Both the position numbers and the translations under genes were made by a program. Below, in pieces: positions 1 through 9,300 of a stretch of 30,048 nucleotides of DNA. Within the stretch, counting starts at the first letter, position 1. Each line of letters opens with the position of its first letter. The notes beneath the pieces were generated by a model. It did not search any database. It had not been told where the DNA came from and was given only the letters and a program-made list of their open reading frames with translations. Source of the DNA: a virus; IMG/VR virus record IMGVR_UViG_3300020439_000046, positions 1 to 30,048 of that record. One strand, given 5' to 3'.

Positions 1-3000
1 GATTGTAATAGTTCCAGAAGTTCCAGGATCTCTGTCATCACCATAGTATCCGAAGACCCTGTTGAATGTCTCAACACCAGAACCAGCAAAGGTGAAGTCA
101 TCGAATGGACCACCAATTTCAGTTGCAGGTGTGAATCTTTCATCAGCACCGACTTCATAAACACCATCATAATCATCAGGAACATCAGTTCTGATACCAA
201 CAATGTAGATAGTACCAGAGGTATTGATAGGAGCATTGGTACGACCAATAGCCTTTCCACTGAGTAGGATTGGACCTTCATTACCAGGATAATCAGGTAG
301 ATATCTGGTAGTAACGATACCTGGACCTGTTCCATCTTCGTTGAGGCCACCACCAGGCGAGAATGTAAATCCAGTCTCGATACCGATATTTCTGTCGATA
401 CCGTAGTGTGGAGTAAAGTCGATATCTGGGTGGTTGAGTTCCCCAGATAGTCTGAGAGTTGCCTTGAGAGTTTCTGCAGCAAATCTGCGTCTCTCGGTAA
501 TTCTCGTTCCATCGAAGATGTGTAGATAAGTACCTTCTGGTGGATCTCCACTGAATTTCTCTGTGGAGTAACCTGTAATGGTTGTGATACCAGAAGCAGG
601 AGGAATGATGATCCTTCTGTATGTGGTAAATCCAACAGCATCGGTCTTGCTGAGAGTAATGGATCCAGAACCAATGAAGTCCTTGGTAACACTCTCGCTT
701 CCAATACCAGAAACTTCGTAGAGAACTGTATTCTCTGGAGTCTGAGCAATGTACTTCTCTGGAGAAGTAGTACCGACAAACTCGAATAGTGTGGTGTTGC
801 TGCTGGCAACGGCAACTCTCTCGACACCAATTCCAGTAACAACAAGTGTACCAGAACCATTGAATTTTGGAATCCACTGAGTGACAGCAAGTGGACTTGC
901 ATCGACAAGATGTGGACCAATTCCAAATGGGTAACGAGTAGGTTCGTTGGTCTCCGAGTTGACCCAACCATAATCGATGTATCCTTTTCCAATGTTGGAT
1001 TGATGACTGAATCCTGTGTAATGTGGATACAGATATTGATCGTAGGCTGGACCACCAACTGTGCTGTCCCCAACTTGACCAAAGTCCTCAGAGTTAACAG
1101 TATTACTGAGGTCAACAGAGTATACATCTGTCTTATCAAAGGATGGTAGTACACTAACACCACCAGATCCTTGGTCGTATGTTAGACCATTGTTACTGAA
1201 GAGTACATCTTGGTCATATCTGTTAGTCTCATCATCAAATGTCTCAGTACCGACTGCCTGACCTTGAACTCCGAGGTCGAATCCAAATCCTGGATCTCCA
1301 TCGATTTCACCCCAGTTCTCATCAACAGGACCGTAGAAGATGGAAGACTCATTGTAAGAATCAGTGTTCTTCTCACTGGTAGCTGCACCAACAATAGTGA
1401 TGAGACCACCAAGTTGATCATCTGGAAGATCAATAATTCTTGCATAAGTCTGACCAGGAGCTCTTCCTGTTCTGAGTGTTGCAATACCACTTGCAAATGG
1501 AGCAGGACTGAAGACCTGATCAGCAGTACCACCAAGATAGGAGTAATCTCCTTGTAGGTATGCCTTAGTGACAGATTCACTAAGACCACCGATTGTGAAG
1601 AGACTACCAGAACCAATCTCAGTTGCAGGAGTAATGGATTCTCCACCAACACCACTGAGTGTAAATTCTCCTTCCTCACCAAATACTGTGTGTTGAGGAG
1701 CCTGACTGAACCAGTTGTAACCAAAGATATTGATTCCAGCCTTGTAGGTAGCAATACCAGTGATACCCGAAGACTCGTAATCGTATGCTCCGACAGCAGA
1801 AACATCGTCGGAAAGACGAATGGTAAGGATACCAAGAGTTCCACCTGTTTGAACAACAAGTGAAGTATCTCCTTCCGATAGAGAATCGATATTTGGATAG
1901 TGTTCTCCACCCAGTTGAACGTAGTTGAACTCTCCGAGGAGATATCCCCAGTTCTCCGCAACCTTCGGTATTGTCTCGTCGTTTGTGGCGATCGGACCAA
2001 AATCTTCCGATACTTGAGTTGGAGGAATAACAGTAATGAGACCCCAATCGTATTCCTCTGTTGCAGCCTCTCCAGTTGCAGATACCCAAGAAGGAATGAA
2101 TAGAGTTCTATCAGGTAACAATCCTCCAGTGAAGTTGAAGAGATTTGTATTCTCTTCACTCTTAACAGACTGTAGATTGGTGTATCCACCAGAGATATTA
2201 AACAGTACAGTATTGGATTTATCTCCACTACCAGTAACAATACTGATGTCAGATACAGATCCAGTAAGTCTGACAGTAAGTTTGCGTTCTCCAGCCTGAG
2301 AAACAATACTTTCATTAGCCGATCCAGTCTGATTAAACAGAACTGCATTATCAACTGTTGCAGGAGTAAAGGATTCTGTTGCAGCTCCAGAGACTGTAAG
2401 TTTGTCTCCAACGCCGAATACTGTACTTTGTGGTGCCTGACTGAAGAAGTTGGTTCCAGAGAACGTTGCTGTACCAGATCCAGAGTATGCAAATCCAAAC
2501 TCTGGGGCTTCCGCAGCAGCATACTTGAAGAGACTTCCAGTACCCTCGTATGCATATGGGAAAGCTTCTTGAGCACCAACCCCAGTTGCTTGATACTGAT
2601 GTAGGAAGAGTCCGCCACCAAGTTTCCTTTCGAGTACTCCTCTATCTTCATTTTCGATAGGAACAGTAGGAGTTGTTCTTACCGAGTATTCAATAGAAGA
2701 TACTCCCCAATGATCAAAAGAGAAACTATTAGATGCATTGGGTTGTCTAAGTCTATAGAAATAATATCCTTTATTGGATGCACTTAGTGGTACTTCTACT
2801 TCTGTTAATTGATCTAGATTATCATCATCCCATGCACCAACAGTAGCAACGGAAACCCAAGCAGATCCCGTCCATCTATCTAAGTAAAGGGATTCTGCGG
2901 TGTTATCTGGTCTTTCTCCACCATTAGACCAATTACCCCTAATTACCTTAAACTTGATAGAGTCTGAATACTCGGTATTAAATCTCCACCAGAAATATCT

Positions 3001-3990
3001 TTCTCCTCCATCAGATCCAAACTTAAAGTGATCTCCAATGGCAAATCCACCATTGCTACCAGATCCAGTACCATTAGAAGCAACGAATACGTCACTTGCA
3101 TTGTAATCGTAAGTAGCGGTAGCAAGTGTAGGTGCGTCTAGAACTGTTGGGGTATCAACAGTAATAACTCTGGTCGTAACGGAGAGTAGACCAAAGTCTT
3201 CGGAAGTAAGTTGATCAGAATCACTAAAGGATCTATCCTTAAGTTTAGTCTTGATTCTGTCAAAGGTAAGGTCATCATTATCAGAGAACTTGCCACCGAA
3301 TTGAGCGGAGACAAATCCGTTGTCCTCCAGATCGAAGATAGCATCGACTGGACGAGCATAATTTTTAATAAGGGTATCAACACTTCTGCCTTTAACCTTG
3401 GCAGAGTTCTTGATAATTGGAATATAAGCGTCTTGATACGGCGTGGTCGTCGTCCCACTAAGTGTGAGAGATCCAGTTGCGGACCACGGATATACGTTAA
3501 ATTCTGCTGTAGCTGCACTGGCAGTATTGAGGAGTGTGCCAGATCCGCTGTAATTTCCTTTTGTGAATTTGAGAGTATGGGTTCCCTGTAGGGAGGTGAG
3601 AACTGGTCCTGCCGCTCCCAAGTCTGGGATAACAAGTCTTTCCAGACCGCTACCCATTTCATGTAATGTACCAGCACCGATAAATCGTTTAACTGGATTT
3701 GTTAATGCCTGAGCATTAATATCGAATAGTCCGTTACCAATAGATCCAATAACAGCGGCAACAGCTTCTCCACCGCTTAGATTTCCAATGGAACCAAATG
3801 GTACAATATCTCCTAATGTTGTAATTAATCCCCAATAATTTGGATTGAAGTTATCTGGGCCCGTCTCGTCAATAGGGGTTGACGTAATATTTCCATAGTC
3901 AAGCGACTGTCCCACCGATGCGGTGATATCACCGTTATCGATAGGAACAAAAACATCTACTTTTGTTGAGTCGTAGACGAAGGTCGCCAT
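1..3990 (-). CDS. Giant virion structural protein, 3' end outside window (at least 1330 aa)
   Basis: The frame is open from ATG at 3988-3990 to position 1: I read all 1330 codons and found no stop. The stop lies beyond the left edge. GGAG at 4003-4006 is a ribosome site 12 bases before the ATG (MATFVYDSTKVDVFVPIDNG). Features seen: recurring (E/D)-(D/N)-(F/W)-G turns such as LTSEDFGLLS (residues 261-270), EEYDWG, SEDFG and AENWG; an aromatic-rich, probably beta-sandwich segment at about residues 311-458 (RYFWWRF, YLDRWTGSAWVSV, GYYFYRLRQPN); then imperfect repeats of about 35-45 residues built on 'LF..(S/T)G...ES'. SQAPQ(S/H)TVFG occurs twice 240 residues apart, and TPAT three times. There is no signal peptide or membrane segment. 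The repeats and the late context fit a large cyanophage tail fibre or baseplate appendage protein; receptor binding is inference. It follows a terminator and a late promoter, so it may start a new late unit. Confidence 0.87.
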   Translation of the reverse strand, partial: MATFVYDSTKVDVFVPIDNGDITASVGQSLDYGNITSTPIDETGPDNFNPNYWGLITTLGDIVPFGSIGNLSGGEAVAAVIGSIGNGLFDINAQALTNPVKRFIGAGTLHEMGSGLERLVIPDLGAAGPVLTSLQGTHTLKFTKGNYSGSGTLLNTASAATAEFNVYPWSATGSLTLSGTTTTPYQDAYIPIIKNSAKVKGRSVDTLIKNYARPVDAIFDLEDNGFVSAQFGGKFSDNDDLTFDRIKTKLKDRSFSDSDQLTSEDFGLLSVTTRVITVDTPTVLDAPTLATATYDYNASDVFVASNGTGSGSNGGFAIGDHFKFGSDGGERYFWWRFNTEYSDSIKFKVIRGNWSNGGERPDNTAESLYLDRWTGSAWVSVATVGAWDDDNLDQLTEVEVPLSASNKGYYFYRLRQPNASNSFSFDHWGVSSIEYSVRTTPTVPIENEDRGVLERKLGGGLFLHQYQATGVGAQEAFPYAYEGTGSLFKYAAAEAPEFGFAYSGSGTATFSGTNFFSQAPQSTVFGVGDKLTVSGAATESFTPATVDNAVLFNQTGSANESIVSQAGERKLTVRLTGSVSDISIVTGSGDKSNTVLFNISGGYTNLQSVKSEENTNLFNFTGGLLPDRTLFIPSWVSATGEAATEEYDWGLITVIPPTQVSEDFGPIATNDETIPKVAENWGYLLGEFNYVQLGGEHYPNIDSLSEGDTSLVVQTGGTLGILTIRLSDDVSAVGAYDYESSGITGIATYKAGINIFGYNWFSQAPQHTVFGEEGEFTLSGVGGESITPATEIGSGSLFTIGGLSESVTKAYLQGDYSYLGGTADQVFSPAPFASGIATLRTGRAPGQTYARIIDLPDDQLGGLITIVGAATSEKNTDSYNESSIFYGPVDENWGEIDGDPGFGFDLGVQGQAVGTETFDDETNRYDQDVLFSNNGLTYDQGSGGVSVLPSFDKTDVYSVDLSNTVNSEDFGQVGDSTVGGPAYDQYLYPHYTGFSHQSNIGKGYIDYGWVNSETNEPTRYPFGIGPHLVDASPLAVTQWIPKFNGSGTLVVTGIGVERVAVASSNTTLFEFVGTTSPEKYIAQTPENTVLYEVSGIGSESVTKDFIGSGSITLSKTDAVGFTTYRRIIIPPASGITTITGYSTEKFSGDPPEGTYLHIFDGTRITERRRFAAETLKATLRLSGELNHPDIDFTPHYGIDRNIGIETGFTFSPGGGLNEDGTGPGIVTTRYLPDYPGNEGPILLSGKAIGRTNAPINTSGTIYIVGIRTDVPDDYDGVYEVGADERFTPATEIGGPFDDFTFAGSGVETFNRVFGYYGDDRDPGTSGTITI

Positions 3991-4013
3991 AAATTAATTA
4001 TTCTCCATCTAAT

Positions 4014-4047
4014 AAAAAAGGGTTTGCCTTAATAATAAAGCAAACCC
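4014..4047 (-). terminator. Intrinsic terminator hairpin with U-run
   Basis: On the minus strand GGGTTTGC (4040-4047) pairs perfectly with GCAAACCC (4020-4027). Three more pairs, one a T-G wobble, extend the stem to 11 bp around a loop of about 6 bases. Six T residues follow (4014-4019). It would end transcripts coming through the 335-residue gene, whose stop is 29 bases upstream. It is the only clear intrinsic terminator in the window. The plus-strand reading has no T-run after the stem, so it works in one direction. Confidence 0.87.
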
Positions 4048-4058
4048 CACATAAAATG

Positions 4059-4066
4059 TATTTATC
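4059..4066 (-). promoter_or_regulatory. T4-type late promoter box (GATAAATA)
   Basis: Minus-strand GATAAATA matches the NATAAATA late consensus of T4-like cyanophages (T4 itself: TATAAATA, read by a gp55-type sigma factor with the sliding clamp). It lies in the largest non-coding gap, before the giant gene starting at 3990. Initiation about six bases downstream would place the 5' end just ahead of the terminator hairpin at 4047, an odd arrangement discussed in the findings. Confidence 0.6.
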
Positions 4067-4075
4067 GTTTTGAAA

Positions 4076-5083
4076 TCAGTCGAGTGCGACGTTCAAGGTA
4101 ATCTTGATTTGGTCACCGTTGTTCTGAATGTTGTAAGGACCGTTTGTGAATCTCTCAGCGTACATAATTGAACTGTAGAGAGTCGCAGTGTTAAGTCCAA
4201 GAACACCGTTAGATGTAGCAGTCATAGATGGAGTTGTTGTAAACTCATCTGCGTTAGGTACATCGAATACTGTATAAACGTTAGACTCAAGAGTCGTGTT
4301 ACCAGTACCAGCGTTGATGTAAAGGATATCTCCTTTTCTAAGTCCGTGGTTAGCGAAGTTGATTCTACCGAAACTAAATGTAACCGATGGGTCGGTTGCA
4401 GCCTGGATGTTATCCACAAGTGGTTTATCAATATAAACAACTTGCAATGCTCGGTCAATACCGATAATTCTAGTTCCAGTAGCAATACCCAAGTTACCAG
4501 CAACATACTGACCAAGTGTTAGGTCATTAATAGTTACCTGAGGGTCAACAGTGAAGTAAGAGTTACCAACAACACCAATACATGGGTCAGTGTTATTACC
4601 CTTAGTTACGGTTGTTCCGATACCTACACCAGCACCATGTACAACACCCTGTACTGCAACAGGCATGTTGTTTGCTCTAGTTACATAGTAACCGTAGATG
4701 TTACCAGCAGGTCCAGTGAAGGTGAAAGTCTGTTCTGGGTAGGTTGCGGTTGTACCACTACCAACGTTCTTAATTACCCAACGGGATCCGTTAAGGAGAA
4801 TACCATACTGTTGAGTATAGTCTTGATCTGTTCTGTTATTTACACAGTTAGGATAACCTGTGTTTGCGGTAGTTCCATAACCGTTTACGTTACCGTCGAT
4901 ATATGGCTCAAAATAAGCCGTAGCGGTAGGAACATCACCCTCAGCTGGAGTGGTATTACTCGTAAAAAGTTTAAGAACTAGATTTCTAGGTGAAGTATCC
5001 TCTAGGTCTGCGACGAAGTTATTCTGAGCGATCAGATAACGCAGCGACTCAATTTCACCAATATTAGGAACTAGTAATGCCAT
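4076..5083 (-). CDS. Virion structural protein (335 aa), conserved cyanophage type
   Basis: It begins MALLVPNIGEIESLRYLIAQ and ends QIKITLNVALD, an N- and C-terminus I associate with conserved structural proteins of T4-like cyanophages; no catalytic function is known to me. The start is fixed by GAGGAG at 5092-5097, eight bases before the ATG. The chain is rich in Gly, Thr, Asn and Val, with no membrane segment. Residues about 240-265 hold NHGLRKGDILYI followed by a VYTVFDV strand, the 'HG(L/F)..GD' module also present in the gp7-like, DUF4815 and 3002-residue proteins. It is preceded by a perfect late promoter box at 5128-5135 and followed by the terminator at 4014-4047, so it could be made from its own short transcript as well as by read-through. 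Assignment as a virion protein is confident; its place in the particle is unknown. Confidence 0.88.
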   Translation of the reverse strand: MALLVPNIGEIESLRYLIAQNNFVADLEDTSPRNLVLKLFTSNTTPAEGDVPTATAYFEPYIDGNVNGYGTTANTGYPNCVNNRTDQDYTQQYGILLNGSRWVIKNVGSGTTATYPEQTFTFTGPAGNIYGYYVTRANNMPVAVQGVVHGAGVGIGTTVTKGNNTDPCIGVVGNSYFTVDPQVTINDLTLGQYVAGNLGIATGTRIIGIDRALQVVYIDKPLVDNIQAATDPSVTFSFGRINFANHGLRKGDILYINAGTGNTTLESNVYTVFDVPNADEFTTTPSMTATSNGVLGLNTATLYSSIMYAERFTNGPYNIQNNGDQIKITLNVALD

Positions 5084-5127
5084 CGAAACAACTCCTCGTA
5101 AGGGATTAGACTTTTAAGAACTATCTT

Positions 5128-5135
5128 TATTTATA
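5128..5135 (-). promoter_or_regulatory. T4-type late promoter box (TATAAATA)
   Basis: This is a perfect minus-strand TATAAATA, 45 bases ahead of the ATG at 5083. It overlaps the TAA stop (5131-5133) and last codon of the 224-residue gene, so the box is built into coding sequence. Spacing leaves room for a leader of roughly 35-40 bases that carries the GAGGAG ribosome site at 5092-5097. Confidence 0.75.
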
Positions 5136-5805
5136 ATTTTAATTTTAGAGAGATTAGGAATCTCCTGATACCTGTCACGCTAATGACTTCAAAATCGAGA
5201 ATATCTCCAGCCACAATTGAAGTATCCCAGTTATTTAGTACATCATCAAAGTATTTATTAGAGTTAGATAGTATCACTCTATTTCCACCAGTGATAGTAG
5301 TAAAAGTGGGGTAGTCATTGAAGTTTGATTTTGAAATCTCAAAAGCAACATTTCCTGTCTGGTCAGACAGAACTTTAATAGATTCAATTACTCCACTAAC
5401 ATCTAGAGTAATTTTACCCTTGCTCCCAGCTAACATTGGTGTACTACCACTGTCAATAACATAATTCACTGACCTGGTAAGATCAGCTGCTGTGGCCAAA
5501 GCAATCATGAAGACATTATCACTAGAAGCTGGAGGCTGAGTGAAAATGATTTTATCGCCTGAAATGGTATAATCAGCCGTTGGTTGCAACAATAGATTGT
5601 TTTTAGAAACAATTAGTTGCTGATTATTATTGGGAACATAGGATTGTCCCTGATCTGTCAGAGAAAACGTTACACCAATACCATTGAAACCAGTAAGGTT
5701 ATCTAATACAATATTTCCATATTGAATAGACTTACTTGGAATTTCATAATCAACACCGACACTATACTGGCCAGGTTGATTAAGTGTTACTAAGTAATCT
5801 GGCAT
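5131..5805 (-). CDS. Virion structural protein (224 aa) with gp10-like beta module
   Basis: It starts MPDYLVTLNQPGQYSVGVDY. The ATG is set by GAGGAGG at 5811-5817, five bases upstream and overlapping the stop of the 110-residue gene. Residues about 60-100 contain QQLIVSKNNLLLQPTADYTI then IIFTQPPASSDNVFMIAL, the module 'v.iN.i.Q.p..DY.v....i.F...P..gD'. That pattern also occurs twice in the 3002-residue protein and resembles a stretch of T4 gp10 (RFNGILQEL to HFDSVFEHGD). The C-terminal half is beta-rich and ends with a basic tail, RRFLISLKLKL. The role is inferred from context: a small baseplate or neck-appendage component in the late operon. The last codons double as a late promoter for the next gene. 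Confidence 0.85.
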   Translation of the reverse strand: MPDYLVTLNQPGQYSVGVDYEIPSKSIQYGNIVLDNLTGFNGIGVTFSLTDQGQSYVPNNNQQLIVSKNNLLLQPTADYTISGDKIIFTQPPASSDNVFMIALATAADLTRSVNYVIDSGSTPMLAGSKGKITLDVSGVIESIKVLSDQTGNVAFEISKSNFNDYPTFTTITGGNRVILSNSNKYFDDVLNNWDTSIVAGDILDFEVISVTGIRRFLISLKLKL

Positions 5806-5815
5806 TTAAACCTCC

Positions 5816-6148
5816 TCAAGAAACGCCTGGAATAACTAGAACATTTCCTTGGATAGGTCTAGTTTTATAAGAGTTGGGGGAAGTCAACACCAAATCATAA
5901 ACATATCTACCACCCTCAATAGCACCAGTAGCGGTACTAGCCATAGCGACTTTGATTACACCATTGATTCTATCAGGAAAAGATACAACAAATCCATGAT
6001 ATTTTGTCGCTGTTGGATGTTTTCTGATTTTGGATTCGGCAGTGTAACCAGTGAGATTCAAAGCAGAATTATTATTATTTCTAATAGTAAAAGTAGCCTC
6101 AAAATCTACACCCTGATCAACAACCAGATTGACATTTCTTGCCGACAT
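5816..6148 (-). CDS. Small Ig-like virion protein (110 aa), BppU N-terminal-like
   Basis: The sequence MSARNVNLVVDQGVDFEATF, then NLTGYTAESKIRKHP and GGRYVYDLVLTSP, has the alternating strands of the small beta-sandwich at the N-terminus of lactococcal phage baseplate protein BppU and of stand-alone homologues in cyanophages. In BppU this domain anchors receptor-binding modules to the baseplate; the same role here is inference. No strong ribosome site precedes the ATG, while a GATAAATA late box (6172-6179) lies 24 bases upstream. Its TGA is embedded in the ribosome site of the 224-residue gene (TGAGGAGG), so the two are likely coupled. No signal peptide, Cys or membrane segment is seen. Confidence 0.82.
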   Translation of the reverse strand: MSARNVNLVVDQGVDFEATFTIRNNNNSALNLTGYTAESKIRKHPTATKYHGFVVSFPDRINGVIKVAMASTATGAIEGGRYVYDLVLTSPNSYKTRPIQGNVLVIPGVS

Positions 6149-6170
6149 CGTTCACACAGGAAGATTTTAA

Positions 6171-6380
6171 CTATTTATCCAATTTGTCCAACAGTAGTTT
6201 CATCATACCTTTCAATTCATCGACATCGTTCTTCAACTTGTCCATTTCAGTCAACTCTTTTAACTTTTTCTCTTTCAAGAAAAGATAGTTATCATACTCA
6301 CTGTCGGAGCAATTAAGAATTGCTCCGCTCTCTTCATCTCTATAAAGAGAATTACTGTCTTTCACTTTGACTTTCTTCAT
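6171..6380 (-). CDS. Small coiled-coil protein (69 aa)
   Basis: The N-terminal half, MKKVKVKDSNSLYRDEESGA, is polar; the C-terminal half (residues about 28-69, YLFLKEKKLKELTEMDKLKN to LLLDKLDK) has hydrophobic residues at heptad-like spacing and is strongly charged, which predicts an amphipathic helix or coiled coil. ATG and the upstream TAA share one base (TAATG at 6378-6382), with no Shine-Dalgarno visible, so translation probably depends on ribosomes finishing the DUF4815 gene. Comparable short charged proteins occur in T4-like cyanophage structural clusters, but I know no proven function. It might help assemble or trimerise the large protein encoded just before it; that is inference. Confidence 0.82.
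   Translation of the reverse strand: MKKVKVKDSNSLYRDEESGAILNCSDSEYDNYLFLKEKKLKELTEMDKLKNDVDELKGMMKLLLDKLDK
6172..6179 (-). promoter_or_regulatory. T4-type late promoter box (GATAAATA)
   Basis: Minus-strand GATAAATA fits NATAAATA. It overlaps the end of the 69-residue gene, spelling part of its Leu-Asp-Lys-stop, and lies 24 bases before the ATG at 6148. With initiation about six bases downstream the leader would be under 20 bases. It is weaker evidence than the two perfect boxes, because coding constraint (GAT AAA TAG) could create it by chance. Confidence 0.5.
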
Positions 6381-9300
6381 TAGATAGATGCGATAGCTCT
6401 TAGGTCACGGATCTTAGGAACATGTGCGAAGTTAGTTCCATTCATAATAATCTTGATTTGGAATCCATTGAACTGTGGAAGATTCTTAGCATTGAATTGA
6501 TATTCTCTGTAATCATCTTCTGTAGTAGAAGCAAGAACTCTCTTATCAGGTAATCCACTATTCTTAGCCTTATCTACCACTTCGCCAGTTGCATCTAGAT
6601 TATCATATCCTGGGAATAGTTCAAACAACTGATATTCAGCAGGAGAATCAATTCTAAAGATTCTATAGAGGACTCTGATGTCATTAGATGGATGTCTATA
6701 GGCATCAAACATAACTCTGAGTCCATCAGCGGACTTCTCAAGATTAACTACCTTAGAAAGGTAAATTGCAGCACTTGGATCAGAATCAAGAGAATTTACT
6801 CTCAAATCAGTTGCATAATTATCAATCTTATTGTTAAGTCTATCCATTGTCGTAATGACATTGACTCTATCCAAGTCAATCATTGGACTTACTTTAGTAT
6901 CAGTAGTATTAAGGAAGAACTGCATTGTTAACGACTTTCTGCCTGGGAAGTCGGTAAGTCTGTTAAGTTCATTAACCTTAGATGCAATCAATCTTGGGGA
7001 ACTCATGACATTATTACTATTCATTGAGATAGCTTCATATCCCTGATCAACAAATGCAGTCAGGTTTCCATCTGGACTATTAGATGTAAATGTTCTCAAC
7101 TTAGCATCGATAGATGTTCCTTCTGGAAGTAGGGTTCCTACATTAGGTCTCAAAATATTAAATGCAATATTCTGAGAAGCTCTAGGAACATTCAAAATAC
7201 CAGTATTGACAAATCTTGCATCGTAACTTCCGCCAGACTTAGTTTCTCTCCAGTATAGTTCTGGGAATCCAGAAGCATTTCCAACACCTCTATCATTTCC
7301 ACGACTATCAATACCAACTTTAATCCAATAGTGATCAACATCAATTGGATATGTATCCATATCAGTATCACTAAACTTGTGGGTGGTATTAATTCTTCTT
7401 AGAGAAACACCATTAAGTTCATACTTTTTCACCTGATCATTTACGGAATAATCACCAGAACGGGTTTCATCAATAGCTCTGGTGATACCAGTTAGTGTAC
7501 CAGAAGCAGTACTAACTCCACTGTATCTGATAATTTCACTTCCAATCTTCACATATCCGAAGTTAGAACTATCAACGTTTACGTTCTCAAAGTTTGTAAA
7601 GATACCAACGGCAGAAACAGGAATTGAATCTGTACTAGAAGAATCGTAAGATGCAGTAAGTTTCTCTGGTTTTACATCAGATTCAATATCAAATAGTTCA
7701 ACAGTATCGTAATTATGGTACATTCCATGGTTATTATGTTTGACACGGAAGTGTAGTCCATCAGTAGCATCTTGTACATATTGAATAGAACCACCACTAA
7801 TCGTAGAAGTTCCACCCGTACCAACATAAACTAGAGCAGAACCAGCATCAATAACTGGTTTTCCTTGTACTTGATCGAGGAGAATAGTATTGAATGCACT
7901 AATAACTCCAACATTATTTGGAATTGTAAGAATCAGATTCTTACCAAATCCATCAGTATTTGCAGCATCTACAGTCAAAATATCACCAGCTGCATAACCT
8001 GTTCCACCAATTGAAACTGTTGCCGCAATAGCAACTCCAGAATTGACAGTTAGATTTACTTTTGCACCACTTCCTCTTCCAATTCTAGAGATTAGTGGAA
8101 CATTATTGTAACTAGTTGAAGCATTGGTAAATCCAGCACCAACACTTGTAAGAACAAGTTCAGAGCCAATTCCAATTGCACCAAGAACCTTACTCAAGTT
8201 GCCTCTAAAGTTTGCATTATTTTCTTGGTAGATAGTAATACCTTCAGTAAGATTTGTTTTTTCGGCAGTAGTAAGACTCTTACTAATACCAACCAAAACG
8301 TTCTTAGATACCATATCCAAAGGATCTTTTCTCAGAGTAGCAATTTGTCTGTTACCGATACTAAGATCTGGGTTATAGAATTTAACCTGGCCAGAAGTTG
8401 AAGCAAATTCTGCTCTATAAAGATTGAACTTAAGATCTTCCAACTGACTTGGATCCCATGTAGCACCATTCTGAGATTTAAACAAAGATCCTAGAAGTGG
8501 TTGTTGAGAAACAATAATTTTCTCAGACTCAGCTTTATTGACCGTAGAGATGTCTTCCTCTCCCATTCTGGAGATGAAGACGGTATATTCATTAGAAGCG
8601 GAAAGGAGAACGATACAGTACTCACCGCCACCTTCAAGATAACAAGGTGATGGGAAGGTAAATGTAGTTGGTTGAGAACCATCTTCAGATAGTACAACCT
8701 CATCTGGAGAGAGGATACACTCACCAAATGGTAGAATTTCTTGAGTTGGTAGACCTGTTTGTAGAGTTCTAACCTGTAGAGTAACAGGCAGTTCATTATT
8801 ATCCTTAGATCTAAAGTATACATCACACTTAGTGAGATATACACCATTCTCATCTGGAACCTCAAAAGACTGAGCAAGAGGGTCAACCCATCTTGTCTGT
8901 CTAGTTCTTCTTCTATTGAAAGTAGTATTAGCGACCAATCTGGTATCAGTATTTGTTAGAGTTCTGTTACCAGACTGTGGAATTCTCTCAATGTCTGCAT
9001 TTCTCATTCTGAGAGTGGATGCTTCTACATTTTGTAAAGTTCCTTGTGAAGTAAAGGTTGCTTCACCAGAACTATCAGTAAATCCAGAAATTGTGGAGTT
9101 TGCAGCACTACTAGTCAAAGTAAATGTCTTACTACCAGTATTGAATGTAGGTGCAGAAGGAACTGTTGGATCTGGAATAAACAGAGATCCAATGAGAGAT
9201 CCAGCCTTATCCGTAATTAGTCTAACATCCTTAACTCTAGCAATAGCACCACTAGATTGACCAACCAACTTCATTCCCTTACCAATTCTACCGAAGAAAC

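Noticed and set aside
910-1149. Plus-strand open frames such as 910-1149, 1210-1557, 14660-15046 and 24119-24502
   Set aside because: All lie antisense within long, well-supported minus-strand genes and have unstructured, Cys/Ser/Asn-rich translations.
1182-2651. 489-residue minus-strand open frame
   Set aside because: Its translation is Leu/Ser/Gln-rich with no phage-like motifs and lies out of frame inside the 1-3990 gene, whose own frame gives clean repeats.
3138-3677. 179-residue minus-strand open frame
   Set aside because: Out-of-frame shadow of the 1-3990 gene; no ribosome site or recognisable sequence.
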